57,818 nt of DNA from Hypholoma sublateritium FD-334 SS-4 (GCA_000827495.1 KN817691.1:1-57818), one strand, 5' to 3'. Numbered from the stretch's first letter, positions 34,506 to 45,496 are shown. Numbers and translations are program-made. The notes: a model not told the origin generated them from the sequence alone.

Positions 34506-35533
34506 TTTTTGGAGTAGAGAAGACGATATAAGGGGGAAGATCTATGTTGAGCGTAATGGATGCGGAGTGAATTGAATAAGCACGGTCTATGAACGAAGTT
34601 TGCTTTATATATCCAGTCCTGTGGCATCTGTGGCTTTGGGTCTTTGTCCTTCAGAGTAAGGGTAGCGAGCCACTTCAGCTGCAAATACAATGTCGGCCAT
34701 CGACGCTTACTCGCAAATGCCACCACCACGCGTATGGTGAGATTGCCGTCTGTCCTAAGCAATGTTTCCGCATTGGTCCACCAGGGCACCAAAGGAATGA
34801 CAGCTCCTTAAAGTTTCAAGGCCATAATCCAGGACGACCCCATTCGCGGTGGCCCACAAGCGCTGGACAAGCGCGACTTCGAGGTTACTACGAGAATGTA
34901 CTATTCGGCCTGGTGTTCATTTTGTTTGGACAGTTAGTGGGTCGTGGTATTGTATCCTTGACGAAACACCCTCGTACGGGACTCTAGAGTTGGTCGGACG
35001 CGTTAGAGGAAGAAGACGCGGACTGTTTTGTGCGCAGCGGACGTACATCTACAGACTGCAAGCCAACTTCAAGCCCAGGTCCATTCCGGATGCCAACTTC
35101 ATGCCAACCGAACAGGAACTCGCCCTGAGGACGTCTGAATCGTCGATGGTCGATGGGAAAGTGTGCATGTGTCCCCGGTTCGCTATGGTGAGGTGTAACG
35201 CGTGAGGGTGGAAGACACGAGAGATGGACCGGCGCCGGGTCCGGCGGCCCTGCGATGGCGGCGACGGATGTCGTGGACGTGCGGCCATTATTTATCGTCC
35301 CACGCCACAAGACGGTCGGGTCGGGGAATACATAAACGAGGCGGCTACCTTACCTACCCCGCAGCTGGTCTCCCTCCGACATACATACCCCACCCCATAC
35401 CTGGACACGTACCTGAACAAGCGTTGATCGCGAGCTCGGTTTTATCTAACAATGACACTCTCATACGCGCTCGAACTGCACTTTTGCGCCCTTTCCGCTC
35501 AAGCTTTTGACAGCTTCTAGCTATTGAATAATT
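34506..35533. other. intergenic, no clear gene
   Basis: One kilobase between divergent genes. A plus-strand frame at 34849-35205 reads fairly protein-like (TYIYRLQANFKPRSIPDANF) but has no ATG in context, no partner exon and no family motif, so I do not call it. Confidence 0.45.
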
Positions 35534-35941
35534 ATGCGTGCAGCGTTAACCATTTTCCTCCTTATCGCAGCGATTTTCGGGGCCACTGCTACGACGGCCG
35601 CTCCCCTCGGGTATGTAAATGCTACCCCCTTACGCAGATCACCCGCATCCAATGAACGGATTACATACACACAGGCCGTACATTGGCAGCGCGCTAGAAG
35701 CGCCCCTTCCACTCGCGCGGCGCGGCGGCGGGGACCTCAACCTGAAGAAGAGCTGGCACCCTGTGCTCATGTCGAACCAGCAGCGCGTGCGGACCGAAGA
35801 GCGGAAAGCGGTGCGTCGGTATGTTTTCATCGAAACTTGACGGTGCTGATTCGTAGACAGCTGGACGAGAGGAAGAAGCGAGAGAAGGAGAAGGAGGCAC
35901 GGGCGCAGGCGGAGCTTGCTGAGCAGAGGAGGAAGGAATAG
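35534..35941 (+). CDS. small secreted protein with charged helical tail (101 aa)
   Basis: Three exons, 35534-35610, 35675-35818 and 35857-35941, close in frame (306 nt). [20 protein letters not shown] is a signal peptide. The mature chain contains a dibasic site ([10 protein letters not shown]), then a short segment [16 protein letters not shown], and ends in a highly charged predicted helix ([20 protein letters not shown]). The second intron is only 38 nt. No known family is recognised; overall form resembles the many orphan secreted proteins of Agaricomycetes. No TATA box stands out upstream. Confidence 0.6.
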   Translation: MRAALTIFLLIAAIFGATATTAAPLGYVNATPLRRSPASNERITYTQAVHWQRARSAPSTRAARRRGPQPEEELAPCAHVEPAARADRRAESGASVCFHRNLTVLIRRQLDERKKREKEKEARAQAELAEQRRKE

Positions 35942-38195
35942 GAGCAAGGGGATGTATATGCATGCGTTGGCAGTGGTATTGGAAACGCCCGCCGTTCATC
36001 AGATGAATGTTTCATTCTCGTTTGCACTGGAACCGGGTAATCGCCTATCTTCCAGCGCAACACCTCGAGCAGCAGCAGGTGGGCTCGAACACTCGCATCC
36101 CCGCACGAGGCTTCCGAAGGCCAGCAAACCGGCGCGCGTATGTTCCGGCGGCGCCGCCCGTTCCAGCGAGCTGTGAGCGTTATGAGCGCCTCGATGCACT
36201 GGTGGAGAGAGGCTAAGCGCGGCTGCGACACGGGAGTGTGGAGGGTACCGTGAGGGCGGAAGAGCAAGTCATCTGCGTTCGAACCGGGTTCCGGAGTCTC
36301 TCGCGCAGATGACGCGCGACAGATATATCGAGCTTGAGGGGTATTGAACCGGCCGCGCAATAAGTGGCAACGGCAGGGGGTGAAGCGCTTTACGAGCGAT
36401 AAGGTAAACGAGCGGCGGCAGTGGCAGCGGCAGCGTGCGCGCGATTCGCGAAGGGGAGATGCGGAGGTGGGGTATGTGCGGTTTCTCTCTTTTCGTGCCC
36501 TGGTGCAGAGCGGTGCGTGCACCGGGCGGCGGTGCCTAGTGCGCATATGCGTGTGTAGATACACCACTGCGAGCCCCCGAGAGTGCGAAGTACGTTGCAG
36601 GCGACGAAGTCCTATGGAGGCTGAGCGGCGTGCGGGTGTGGATGCAGAGGCGCGTGGCGCGCGTGCGCGGAGTGGGGGAAAGTCGGGAGGTATCCGCCTG
36701 TGTCCGCCTCTAGGTCGCGTGCGAGTCCGAGGTTAAGCATTGAAGCGCGGATGAGGGATGCAGCGGTCAGGCATGCTGATTGCCCTACGCATGTTACGAG
36801 GAAGGCGCCGAAGCCGACTGAGGAAGATTGATTTGCGTATGTAAGGCGCAGGTATGAAGCATGCGGCGAGGAGAGGGCACGCGGAGTGTGAGAGCGAAGA
36901 CTGGACTTCAGGAGGTGGCGGTGAGAGAGGCACCGCCGTGCGATCCCAGGAGGGTGCAGCAAGGGCATTAGGGCGACTCTTCCCCCAGATTAGCTCCTGA
37001 TGCTCCGAGACGCCCGCTTCGATATCGTGCATAAAGCTTGGGTGCGTGGTTGCGTGCTCTGGGGTCTCGAAAGTTGAAAGACAACGAAGTAGCGCGTTTG
37101 GTGCCACTGCCAGCCAGTCTGGAATATGGCGCGGCATCATCGAAGCACTGGAGCCCTCCACCACCGCTGCTGCCATTACCAGATCAGTACAGGCCAGCCA
37201 TCGTGTGCTCTTGCTAATGACAACAGGCCAGGTGGGAGCGACGTAGGGAAAGATGAACGAGGGAGAAGGTAAGCGGTAGAGAGGCGCAGACGCGCGTTCG
37301 AGGCGTGGAAGCGAGATCGGGAAGCGACCGTGTCGGCTGCGCGTGTGTCTTCTCAATGGAGGCGGGGCGCAATTCTTTCTAGTACAAGCGCAGGTTAGAT
37401 TCAGAAAAATTGTGAGGGTGGGGGTCACCTTTTCTCCACCCCCCGCGGCGAGCGTCGCGCACGATCCAATGGTTTGTGCGTATATGCGCGACCGCGCCTA
37501 AAGCGCGTTTCGAGCATACGAAGTACTTTTCAGGCGAATCAGACGAGTGGAGGGCCGCGGTCTGCTTATGTCGAGGCGGAGGAGCGTGGTGCGTGGTGCG
37601 CGTGCACGGACCATAGGTAATTGGAGGGAGTGTTGAGTTCGCGAGGAGCGTTGGCAGCGGTTTCCAGGGGGCAGAGGCGGGATATAGGCATCGACTCGGA
37701 GGCTGGAGCGTGGTGGAATCACTGTGCGTGGAGGTTGCGCAATGCGTGGAGGGCAGCTTGTCGTCAACGGGGAGGAGATTGAGCGCGTGGCGTGATGGCG
37801 GAGGTATTACGTCCCAGAAGGGATCGTGGGAATTACGACGTATGGTACCGTGCCGCATGTGCATGTGCATGAGCGCTTTATGAGCGCTTGAGCGCTTGGC
37901 GCTTAGCGCTTAGTCGCCACATTACACGAGATCAGCCCAGCGCACTGAAAACGTCTAGACGCACACCAAAATCGAGAGTTACATTGCGCAATAGGTAGAA
38001 ACCGCACTAAATATTACTCCCGAATCAGGCTACAGCGTAAGGGTCTGATCCTGTCTAAGTATCCGACATTTGTGTGTGAATAATACTACTTGGGTGACTG
38101 TCAATGCTGAAGGGCTCCTAAATCGAACTCACAGAACACGTCCAAAATATGAGCAGTCAGAATATTTATCTACCACATTGAAAGGACGCACTCAC
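35942..38195. other. GC-rich non-coding stretch left of the cassette array
   Basis: Long GC-rich open frames (35827-36567 and 36733-37428, minus) look like composition artefacts. From about 37750 rightwards the sequence matches the 3' flank of the third cassette (about 43740), so it belongs to the repeated unit. A cluster of GCGCTT words occurs at 37871-37912. Confidence 0.45.
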
Positions 38196-38756
38196 CTATT
38201 TGATTCTGATCGTGGCACCAGTGGCGGCATTCACGCGTATAACGGACGTCACAGCACCATTAGACTGGAGTTCAGTCCACTCTATTCGCGCCCAGTACGA
38301 GCTATCGTACCAATCCTTTCCATCTGCGCTTTCCCATGGAGGTAGCACAACATATACCGTCCCAGAAGACTTCACCGCCATTGCCTTTGACGCAATATCC
38401 CAAAATTTCGTCGAGATCTGCTCATCTGTCTGCCATGGGTCGGGGTAGCTGCTATTTATCCAGAGCTGGCTGAGGACCTTCAAGTCGGGATGGTTCTCCT
38501 TTGCCCACTCCTTCGCCTGCTTGCACGTTCCTTGCGCGGGGTCCTCGTTATCGCAGGAGTAGAACAGAGACTCCCCGGCGGGGACGTTGAGTTGATTTTC
38601 TACGTCTTCAAGTGTGGGCAGCGGTGGGGGTTTGTCCACCAAGGCGAAAACATTCTGAACTTCGTTCTCGAGGACGGGTAGCGGTGCGGCTACTGCGATC
38701 GAAGAGAATACGGACAGAGAGAGGAGTGTGGAAAGGAGGGTTTGGATGACGAGCAT
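38196..38756 (-). CDS. secreted two-cysteine protein, cassette copy 1 (186 aa)
   Basis: One uninterrupted frame of 186 codons. MLVIQTLLSTLLSLSVFSSI begins a signal peptide with cleavage near AVA-AP at residue 24. Two Cys (68 in FYSCDN, 78 in GTCKQA) could form one disulfide; NSS at 101 is an N-glycosylation site. The second half has a Trp-rich pattern (FWDIASKAMAVKSSGTVYVV, then WARIEWTELQSNGAV). From memory this layout, W..AS...A..SGTV.VVL and W..IE...L..N..V..I, recurs in a broad set of small secreted fungal proteins of unknown function. The stop codon TAG is directly followed by GTGAGTGCG, a strong donor. TATAAA lies 75-80 nt upstream. Paralogues are at 40484 and 44116. Confidence 0.85.
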   Translation of the reverse strand: MLVIQTLLSTLLSLSVFSSIAVAAPLPVLENEVQNVFALVDKPPPLPTLEDVENQLNVPAGESLFYSCDNEDPAQGTCKQAKEWAKENHPDLKVLSQLWINSSYPDPWQTDEQISTKFWDIASKAMAVKSSGTVYVVLPPWESADGKDWYDSSYWARIEWTELQSNGAVTSVIRVNAATGATIRIK

Positions 38757-38830
38757 TTATCTTTGCGCCTGGTCAGGGTGGGTCGAAAGAGAGAACAAGC
38801 TCTGTAGCTCCGAGTGTTTGACTCTCGTCT

Positions 38831-38836
38831 TTATAG
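38831..38836 (-). promoter_or_regulatory. TATA box, secreted protein copy 1
   Basis: TATAAA on the minus strand, 75-80 nt upstream of the ATG at 38756. Copies 2 and 3 have the same element at the same spacing. Confidence 0.6.
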
Positions 38837-38981
38837 GCAACCAGCGGACGAACCCTGAACGTTATCCGTAACTTTCTCGCACTACCGTGATGAGCTGCCA
38901 GTGGTCAAACTAATATTAGCTTTCGATTTCAACGGTGTTCTGACGGTGCCTGATCGTCTCTCCTCTATAGGCTCCATTTTC

Positions 38982-39580
38982 CTTGCTGTCAAAGTTCGAA
39001 GGGGACAATGATACAGTTCTTCTTTTTTTCATTCCCGCGTTGGCGGGTATGAATTATCCAGTCTGGACTCATGCTGGAGTCGGTGGCATGCTTTCCCCGG
39101 TGATACATTCTTGATCCATAGATGAGCGAGCGGTGCTCGATAGTGCATTCCACCAGTTTGCGCTGTACGAACGGATGCACGCGACGCCCAGTACGGATTA
39201 GAGACAGAATTTGGCCAATTGGACGTTTTTGGGAGGGATTCGCAGCGTTTGATGGGATCGAATAAGACTGATCAAAGTTTTAAGAATCACTATATATTGT
39301 AATTTTGAGCCCTTTTGTGACCCAAACAATTTTATCATGCAGTCAGACAAAGTTTCTTCAGATTTTTTGAACATATTTAAATTTATATACCGCGGGCAAA
39401 CCGCGGGAGTACTTGCTGTCAAAGTTCAAAGGGAACAATGATACAGTTTTCCTTTGTTTCATTCCGGCGTTGGTGGGTATATGAATTATCCCGACTCATA
39501 CTGTCAGTGGTATGCATTCCCCGATGATACTTTCTTAATCCGTAGGTGAGCGAGCCTTGCTCGCCAGTGCATTCCACCAG
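38982..39580. repeat. internal direct repeat in the cassette 1 promoter region
   Basis: A block starting CTTGCTGTCAAAGTTC, running through a CGTTGG-GGGTAT element and ending near GTGCATTCCACCAG occurs twice in unit 1 (about 38982-39165 and 39412-39580). It occurs once in units 2 and 3 (about 41570 and 45219). The spacer between the two copies includes the short repeat ACCGCGGGCAAACCGCGGG. Confidence 0.7.
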
Positions 39581-39701
39581 TAAGCATTAGCAAAGAGTTA
39601 CTATTTTTGCTCCATTGCCGAGCAGAGGGACGCATGTGTATATGAAGATTACGAATTAAGGTTCGCCCGAAGCATTAAACTGTACCTTTCCAAGCACCAC
39701 C

Positions 39702-40284
39702 ACGGACACCCGTATCACTAAAGCATTCGTCAGTGCCTGCCAGGCCGGCGATCTCGCCGAGGCGGAAGCAGCTCTCAGCAGTTGGAGGAGCTCCGCGGAC
39801 GGGAACACGCATGTGCCGAGCTCCAACGCCGACCATCCGCTCCAAGCAGGGCTCGTCGCAGCCGCGGAAAAGGGCCACGCGGGCATCGTGGAGCTCTTAT
39901 TGAAAACCGGCTTCCACGTTCCTCCCAGTGAGTCACGCAGATTGGCGTACGGACAGCGTCTGAACGAGCCGTGGGCCCAGATGTCGTGCTCGCCGCGTCG
40001 AAATCGCAGTCGTCGGCGGTGTTCCAGGCCATGATCGACGCGGGCTGGGACATCAACCAATCCGCCGGGATGACGGGAGACGCACTGAGGTGGGCACGGC
40101 TTGCGTACTTGTGTTTTGGGCGACGACTGACGAGCGAGGACGCAGCCATGCCGCCGCCGCGGACGGCTACGCACTGGCGAAGTGGCTCCTTGAGCACGGC
40201 GCGGACCCGAACTGCAGATTGGGAAGGCGCCGGGGAGAGGATGGGCATGAGACTACGCATGGGCATGAGCGCCTGAGCGCTTAG
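39702..40284 (+). pseudogene. ankyrin-like gene, cassette copy 1, broken
   Basis: Exon 1 (39702-39927, 226 nt) and exon 2 (39981-40089, 109 nt) have exactly the lengths of the intact copies. The start codon is ACG where copies 2 and 3 have ATG. Exon 3 matches the others only to about 40216, then runs into unrelated sequence and stops at 40284 (139 nt instead of 403). The later ankyrin repeats are therefore lost. The upstream TATA-like element is degraded (TATATGAAG). Most likely inactivated by a deletion at the boundary with the next cassette. Confidence 0.8.
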
Positions 40285-40483
40285 TTACTACAATACGCGA
40301 CATGAGCCCTAATAATGGAGGCGCCTAGACGCAACAGCGTAACGGTCTGATCTACTTGGGTGACTGCCAATGCTCACGGGCTCCTGGATCGAATCTGTAT
40401 ATTTACACATATAACATGCACAACACACGTCCAAACTATGAGCAGTCAGAACAACCTTTCAAACATCGAATGGGCGCACTCAC

Positions 40484-41044
40484 CTATTTGATTTTGATCG
40501 TAGCACCAGTGGCCGCATTCGTGCGTATAACGGCCGTTACAGCACTATTGGACTGGAGTACTGGCCACTCCTTTCGCGCCCAGAACGAGCCAGCGTACCA
40601 GTCCTTGCCGTCAGCCTGTTTCCACGGAGGCAGCACGACATAGACCGTCCCGGCAGACTTCGCCGCCATCGCCTCCGACGCAATATCCCAGAATTGCTTC
40701 GAGATCTGCTCGTCTTGCTGCCATGGGTTGGGGTAGCTGCTGTTTATCCAGAGCTGGCTGAGGACCTTCAAGTTGGGGTGGTTCGCCTTCGCCCAATCCC
40801 TGGCCTGCTTGCACGTTCCTTGCGGGGGGTCCACGTTATCGCAGGAGTAGAACAAAGAGTCCCCGGCGGGGACGTTGAGCTGCTTCTCTACTTCTGCACG
40901 TGTGGGCAGCGGTGGGGGTGCGTTCGCCAAGGCGAAAACATTCTGAACTTTGTTATCGAGGACGGGTAGCGGTGCGGCTACTGCGATCGAAGAAAATAAG
41001 GACAGAGAGAGGAGTGTGGAAAAGAGGGTTTGGATGACGAGCAT
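40484..41044 (-). CDS. secreted two-cysteine protein, cassette copy 2 (186 aa)
   Basis: 186 codons with no gaps relative to copy 1. The signal peptide is MLVIQTLFSTLLSLSLFSSI, with Cys in FYSCDN and GTCKQA and the same Trp-rich C-terminal half (FWDIASEAMAAKSAGTVYVV). Substitutions are scattered, including WPVLQSNSAV for the copy 1 WTELQSNGAV, with no stops. The TAG stop abuts GTGAGTGCG, which with the acceptor TATACAG at 40395 would give an 89-nt intron in the 3' UTR. It shares its upstream region with the ankyrin-like gene at 41818. Confidence 0.85.
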   Translation of the reverse strand: MLVIQTLFSTLLSLSLFSSIAVAAPLPVLDNKVQNVFALANAPPPLPTRAEVEKQLNVPAGDSLFYSCDNVDPPQGTCKQARDWAKANHPNLKVLSQLWINSSYPNPWQQDEQISKQFWDIASEAMAAKSAGTVYVVLPPWKQADGKDWYAGSFWARKEWPVLQSNSAVTAVIRTNAATGATIKIK

Positions 41045-41117
41045 TTCTTTTTGCGCCTGCTCAGGGTGGGTCGAAGGGGAGAACAGGCTCTATAGTTCCA
41101 AGTGCTTGACTCTCGAA

Positions 41118-41123
41118 TTTATA
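41118..41123 (-). promoter_or_regulatory. TATA box, secreted protein copy 2
   Basis: TATAAA on the minus strand, 74-79 nt upstream of the ATG at 41044. Confidence 0.6.
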
Positions 41124-41817
41124 GGCACCCAGCGGACGAATCCTGGACGTTTCTCCTCATATGACCCCACAACGTAATCCCTAACTTTAGGACGCTGTAG
41201 CATCTTTTGATCCAAAGTGCATTACGTTCTAAACACCTAAACGATGAGCCGCCAGTGATCAAACTAATCTTAGCTTTCGATTCCAACGGTGTTCTAATAC
41301 GCTTGGTTTATGGTACGATGATTATAAAGTACTAAACTCGGATTCATGTCAACAATCGTCAGGACGGCGTTTCCTGGTTTTCAGCACTAGACATCGTTAG
41401 GTTGGTCTCGCTAGATCTGCACTGCGAGTAGCGCTACATATTTCTACCGTGGCCCTCAGCGCAATGCACATCGACAGTAAGTGGACACAAGTAACCAAAT
41501 TCAACAAGACACGCTGCATTTTTGCTTTCAGCACGCTGTCTTCTGCAGCATCATATGGGTTCCATTTTCCTTGCTGTCAAGGTTCGAAGGGGACAATGAT
41601 ACAGTTCTTCTTTGTTTCTTTCCGGCGTCGGTGGGTATAAATTATCCAGACTCATACTGTCGGTGGCATGCATTCCCCGATGGTACTTTCCGCCAATATT
41701 AGCAAAGAGTTATGTACTATTTTTGCTTCATTGCCGAGCAGAGCGACGCATGTGTATGTAAAGATTCCAAATTAAGGTTCGCCCGAAGCATTGGACTGTA
41801 CCTTTCCAAACACCACC

Positions 41818-42679
41818 ATGGACACCCCCATCACCAAAGCATTCGTCAGTGCCTGCCAGGCCGGAGATCTCGCCGAGGCGGAAGCAGCTCTCAGCAGTTG
41901 GAGGAGCTCCGCGGACGGGAACATGCATGTTCCCAGTTCCAACGCCGACCATCCGCTGCAAGCAGGCCTCGTCGCAGCCGCGGAGAAGGGCCACGCAGGC
42001 ATCGTCAAGTTCCTGCTGGAAAGTGGCTTTCGCGTCTCGCCCGGTGAGTCATGACATGCATGACACTTTACACTGATATGCGGACGAAGTCTGAGTGATC
42101 TGTGATATTAGATGTCGTGCTCGCCGCGTCGAAATCGCAGTCGTCGGCGGTGTTCCAGGCGATGATCGACGCGGGCTGGGACATCAACCAGTCCGCCGGG
42201 CTGACGGGCGATGCACTGAGGTGAGTGTGGTTTCCGTACGTGTGTTTTGGGGCACGGCTGATGAGCGAGGGCGCAGCCATGCCGCCGCCGCGGACCGCTA
42301 CGCATTGGCGAAGTGGCTCCTTGAGCACGGCGCGGATCCGAACTGCAATGACCGCGCCGGCATGTGGACCACGCTCGATCTGGTCGCCATGCACGCGTCG
42401 CCTGCGACCGCGAAGCTGCTGATCGACCATGGGGNGCGCGTGCGGAACACGAACTGCCTGTTGATCGCGGCGCGGTACGGGCGGGTTGACATGATGCAGG
42501 TGCTGCTCGACAATGGGGCGGACGCGCACGAGGTCCCTGACAACGACTTGACGACGGATGAGGAAAGGGAGGGAGGGCTGGTGAGTGCGCTAGAGATGGC
42601 GAAGAGGGAGGGACAAGGGGAAGCCGTGCGTTTCTTGATGGAGCGAGAGAAGGAAGGCGCGCGCAGAGATAGTACTTAG
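41818..42679 (+). CDS. ankyrin-repeat-like protein, cassette copy 2 (245 aa)
   Basis: Three exons close in frame: 41818-42043, 42112-42220 and 42277-42679 (226, 109 and 403 nt). The product is a run of degenerate ankyrin repeats: AGDLAEAEAALSSW, AAEKGHAGIVKFLLESGF, SSAVFQAMIDAGWDINQSAG, DRYALAKWLLEHGADPN, PATAKLLIDHGARV and GRVDMMQVLLDNGADAHE. A charged helix closes the chain. No signal peptide, so intracellular; ankyrin repeats bind other proteins, and the partner is unknown. One N (42435) lies in exon 3. Its TATA-like element is altered (TATGTAAAG), so expression may be weaker than that of copy 3. Confidence 0.82.
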
Positions 42680-44115
42680 TGCTTCATCGGCCCTGAGAAT
42701 GTCACTGTACGGCTGGAAAGGGAGTACCGTAGCCGTCAGAGACGTAGGTCGGCGACTCCACGGAGCGCATCAGCGGGAGGACGCGCGTTGGACTCAGATG
42801 ACGGAGGACACGCTTCGGTCTCGGCGGAGACTCATGCGTGCCTGAATTGTAGAGGCGGATGAACTGGTTTAAAGCGGTTCACATGCCCGCACCGCCAGCG
42901 GAGGAACGGAACGATACACGTACGCGCACTGTGGCGGATGCGCCTTCGGGGATGAGCGAGGGAAGCGAGCTGGACGAGATCGGGCTGCAAGAGGGTGACA
43001 TAGAGGGTCGTGGAGTGGCGCACCCAAACATCGGTGGCGCGGGCTGAGTGACGCAGTGCGAGGGGTCGGCGCGGGCATGGGACGTAAACCTCGTGAATGG
43101 AGGGGGAGAGGCGCGATGTTTTGGGCGCGTCTGGAGAAGCGCTGGATGGGTGGCATTGGAACGGGGAATACCTGTCCTTATTTCCCCGATGCTGAGCGGT
43201 GTGCACGCCTGCCAGCTACATATATGCGCGTACGGACGCGCTACAGCGCGCACCGAACGCTTCGAACGTCCGACGTGCTCTGGGGGCGACGAATCTCGGT
43301 AGGCGGTGGAGAGGCTTGTGTGTGTCGAGTCAGAGGCTATGGGTGTGCAAGAGGCGGAGGGAGCGCGAATCTATGGTGTGTCTGCACTCCGGGAATCGCC
43401 CATTGGCGCCGTGCGGAAGCAGGATGCAGGGGTCGGGTTGGGTGCGGGTCCTGCGCGTGTCGCGCAGTAAGTGGTGAAGTACTTGTAAGTTGGGGGCCTG
43501 ACGCGAGTTCGATTGAGCGAGCCGTGCGGTGCGTAAGCGCTACTTCCGTGGCTCGGTGAACGTGGAGCTGGCCGCGGCGGAGGGGTGTGCGGAGGAGGTG
43601 CCGCACGGCCAGTTACGTGGAGCGTTGGGTGGTATGGCGGGGAAAGCCTGTGGAAGGACCTGGAGCTGCAGAGCGCCAGGAAGATAGGCGAGCTCGCTGG
43701 CTCACAATGGTACGTTGAGACGCGTTCCATGAATGCTTGTCGTTAATGGGGAGGTGATTCCCAGTGAGTGCGTGGCGTGCGCGTGACGGGCGGAGGTACG
43801 TCCTGGAAAGGATCGTGGGAATTAGGCCGCCGCATGAGCGCTTATCGCTACGATACGCGAGATGGGCCCTGGCGCACGCAGACGCCCAGACGCACACCAA
43901 AATTGCGAATTAAATTGTGCACTAGGCTATAGCGTAAGGGTCTGATCCTGTCTAAGTATCTGGCATTTGTGTGCTAACAATACTACTTGGGTGACTTCCA
44001 TTGCTCACGGGCTCCTCGATCGAATCTGTATATTTACATATATAAGATACACAGCACGCGTCCAACCTATGAGCAGTCAGAACATCTCTCTCAAACATAG
44101 AAAGGGCGCCCTCAC
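42680..44115. other. GC-rich spacer between cassettes 2 and 3
   Basis: No gene is supported; several GC-rich antisense frames are composition artefacts. The left part matches 46343-46800, and the right part (from about 43740) matches the flank at about 37750-38195, so it is built from cassette flanks. Confidence 0.5.
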
Positions 44116-44676
44116 CTATTTGATTTTGATCGTAGCACCAGTGGCCGCATTAACGCGTATAACGGACGTTACAGCATGATTAGTCTCGAGTGCAGGCCAC
44201 TCCTTCCGCGCCCAGACCGAGCCAGTATACCAGTCCTTGCCATCCGGGTGTGCCCATGGAGGCAGCACGACATAGACCGTCCCGGCGGACTTCACCGCCA
44301 TTGCCTCTGACGCAACATCCCAGAACTGCTTCGCAATGTGCTCATCTTGCTGCCATGGGTCGGGGTAGCTGCTTTTTACCCACAGCTGTCCGATGACCTT
44401 CAAGCTGGGATGGTTCTTCTTCGCCCATTCCTTGGCCTGCTTGCACGTTCCTTGAGGGGGCTTCTCCTGATCGCAAGAGTAGAATAGAGACTCCCCGGCG
44501 GGGACGTTGAGGTGTTTTTCGATCTCTGAAAGTGATGGAACCGGTGGTGGTGGGTGTGCCCGGGCGACGAAATTCTGAACTTCGTTCTCGAGGACGGGTA
44601 GCGGTGCGGCTACTACGACCGAAGAAAATACGGATAGGGAGAGGAGTGTGGAAAGGAGGATTTGGATGGCCAGCAT
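44116..44676 (-). CDS. secreted two-cysteine protein, cassette copy 3 (186 aa)
   Basis: Again 186 codons without an indel. The signal peptide is MLAIQILLSTLLSLSVFSSV and the Cys pair lies in FYSCDQ and GTCKQA. The second half has FWDVASEAMAVKSAGTVYVV, then WARKEWPALETNHAV. It is the most divergent of the three in the N-terminal linker (ARAHPPPPVPSLSEIEKHLN). The TAG stop is followed by GTGAGGGCG; an acceptor TATACAG at 44036 would give an 80-nt 3' UTR intron. The unchanged length across copies argues for selection on the protein. Confidence 0.85.
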   Translation of the reverse strand: MLAIQILLSTLLSLSVFSSVVVAAPLPVLENEVQNFVARAHPPPPVPSLSEIEKHLNVPAGESLFYSCDQEKPPQGTCKQAKEWAKKNHPSLKVIGQLWVKSSYPDPWQQDEHIAKQFWDVASEAMAVKSAGTVYVVLPPWAHPDGKDWYTGSVWARKEWPALETNHAVTSVIRVNAATGATIKIK

Positions 44677-44750
44677 CTTGTTTATGTTTTTGCTTAGGGT
44701 GTGGCGAAGGGGAGAACCAGCTCTACAGCTCCAAGTGTTCGACTCTGGAA

Positions 44751-44756
44751 TTTATA
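44751..44756 (-). promoter_or_regulatory. TATA box, secreted protein copy 3
   Basis: TATAAA on the minus strand, 75-80 nt upstream of the ATG at 44676. Confidence 0.6.
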
Positions 44757-45433
44757 GGGTTACCGTAACTTTCGTATGCGCCACATCTTTGTTACGAATC
44801 TTGATCTAGAGCGCGTTGCAGTTCCATATATCTGAACTGCGATCAGCGCTGAGCGCTGAGCTGCCAGCGGTCAAACTAATCTTAGCTTTCAAATTCAACG
44901 GTGTTCTTCAGACACGAGACGATTACTAAAGTACTGAAACGGATTTCGTGTCAACATTTATCAGGACGGCAATCCCTGGTGCTCAGCAGAGGACATGGTT
45001 AGAGTGGTCCCTCAAGATCTGCACCGTGGGCAGAGCTTCGTGGGTCTACCCATGGCGATCAGCACAATGCTTACTGACAGTACGTGACACAAGTGATCAG
45101 ATTCAGCACGTTAGGTTGTATTTCTGTTTCTGATATCAGCATGCACTACTTCTACGGGATCCGCGGACAGTTAGCTGTCGGCTTCGGATAACGCGCATCG
45201 CGTATTGGGCGCCATTTTCGTCGCTTTCAAAGTTCAAAGGGGACAAAGATACAGTTTCTCTGTTTCGCCCCGGCGTTGGCGGGTAAGAATCATCCAGACT
45301 CATGCTTTGAGTTTGGACGCATGCATCTTCGGCGATGGATTCTTGATCCATAGATGAGCGAGCGGTGCTCGCCAGTGCACTCCATCAGGCAAAGAGTTGC
45401 TATTTTTGACCAATTGCGATGCATCAGGATGCG

Positions 45434-45441
45434 TATATAAA
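45434..45441 (+). promoter_or_regulatory. TATA box, ankyrin-like copy 3
   Basis: TATATAAA stands 56-63 nt before the ATG at 45497. The matching position is TATATGAA in copy 1 and TATGTAAA in copy 2, so only copy 3 keeps a consensus TATA box. Confidence 0.6.
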
Positions 45442-45496
45442 GATTCCGAATTAAGGTTTGTCCGAAGCACTGAACTGTATCTTTCCAGACACCACC

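Larger units (their letters stand above)
37780..40216. repeat. tandem cassette unit 1 (secreted protein / ankyrin pair)
   Basis: First of three large direct repeats. Each unit contains a 3' flank, a minus-strand secreted protein gene, a shared intergenic region of about 0.7-0.9 kb and a plus-strand ankyrin-like gene. Homology of the ankyrin part stops abruptly near 40216, in exon 3, where unit 2 begins. Boundaries are approximate. Confidence 0.8.
40217..43300. repeat. tandem cassette unit 2
   Basis: Second direct repeat: secreted protein 40484-41044 (minus), ankyrin-like gene 41818-42679 (plus) and its downstream flank. The flank from about 42680 to 43200 matches that after the third ankyrin gene (46343-46800). 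Boundaries are approximate. Confidence 0.75.

Noticed and set aside
34849..35205. 118-codon plus-strand frame
   Set aside because: Reads somewhat protein-like but has no supported start, intron or family.
35827..37428. 246- and 231-codon minus-strand frames
   Set aside because: GC-rich open frames without motifs; one overlaps the secreted gene at 35534, and the region is flank of a repeated cassette.
37871..37912. Possible CRISPR-like array from repeated GCGCTT words
   Set aside because: Units are too short and irregular, with no spacers; the genome is eukaryotic.
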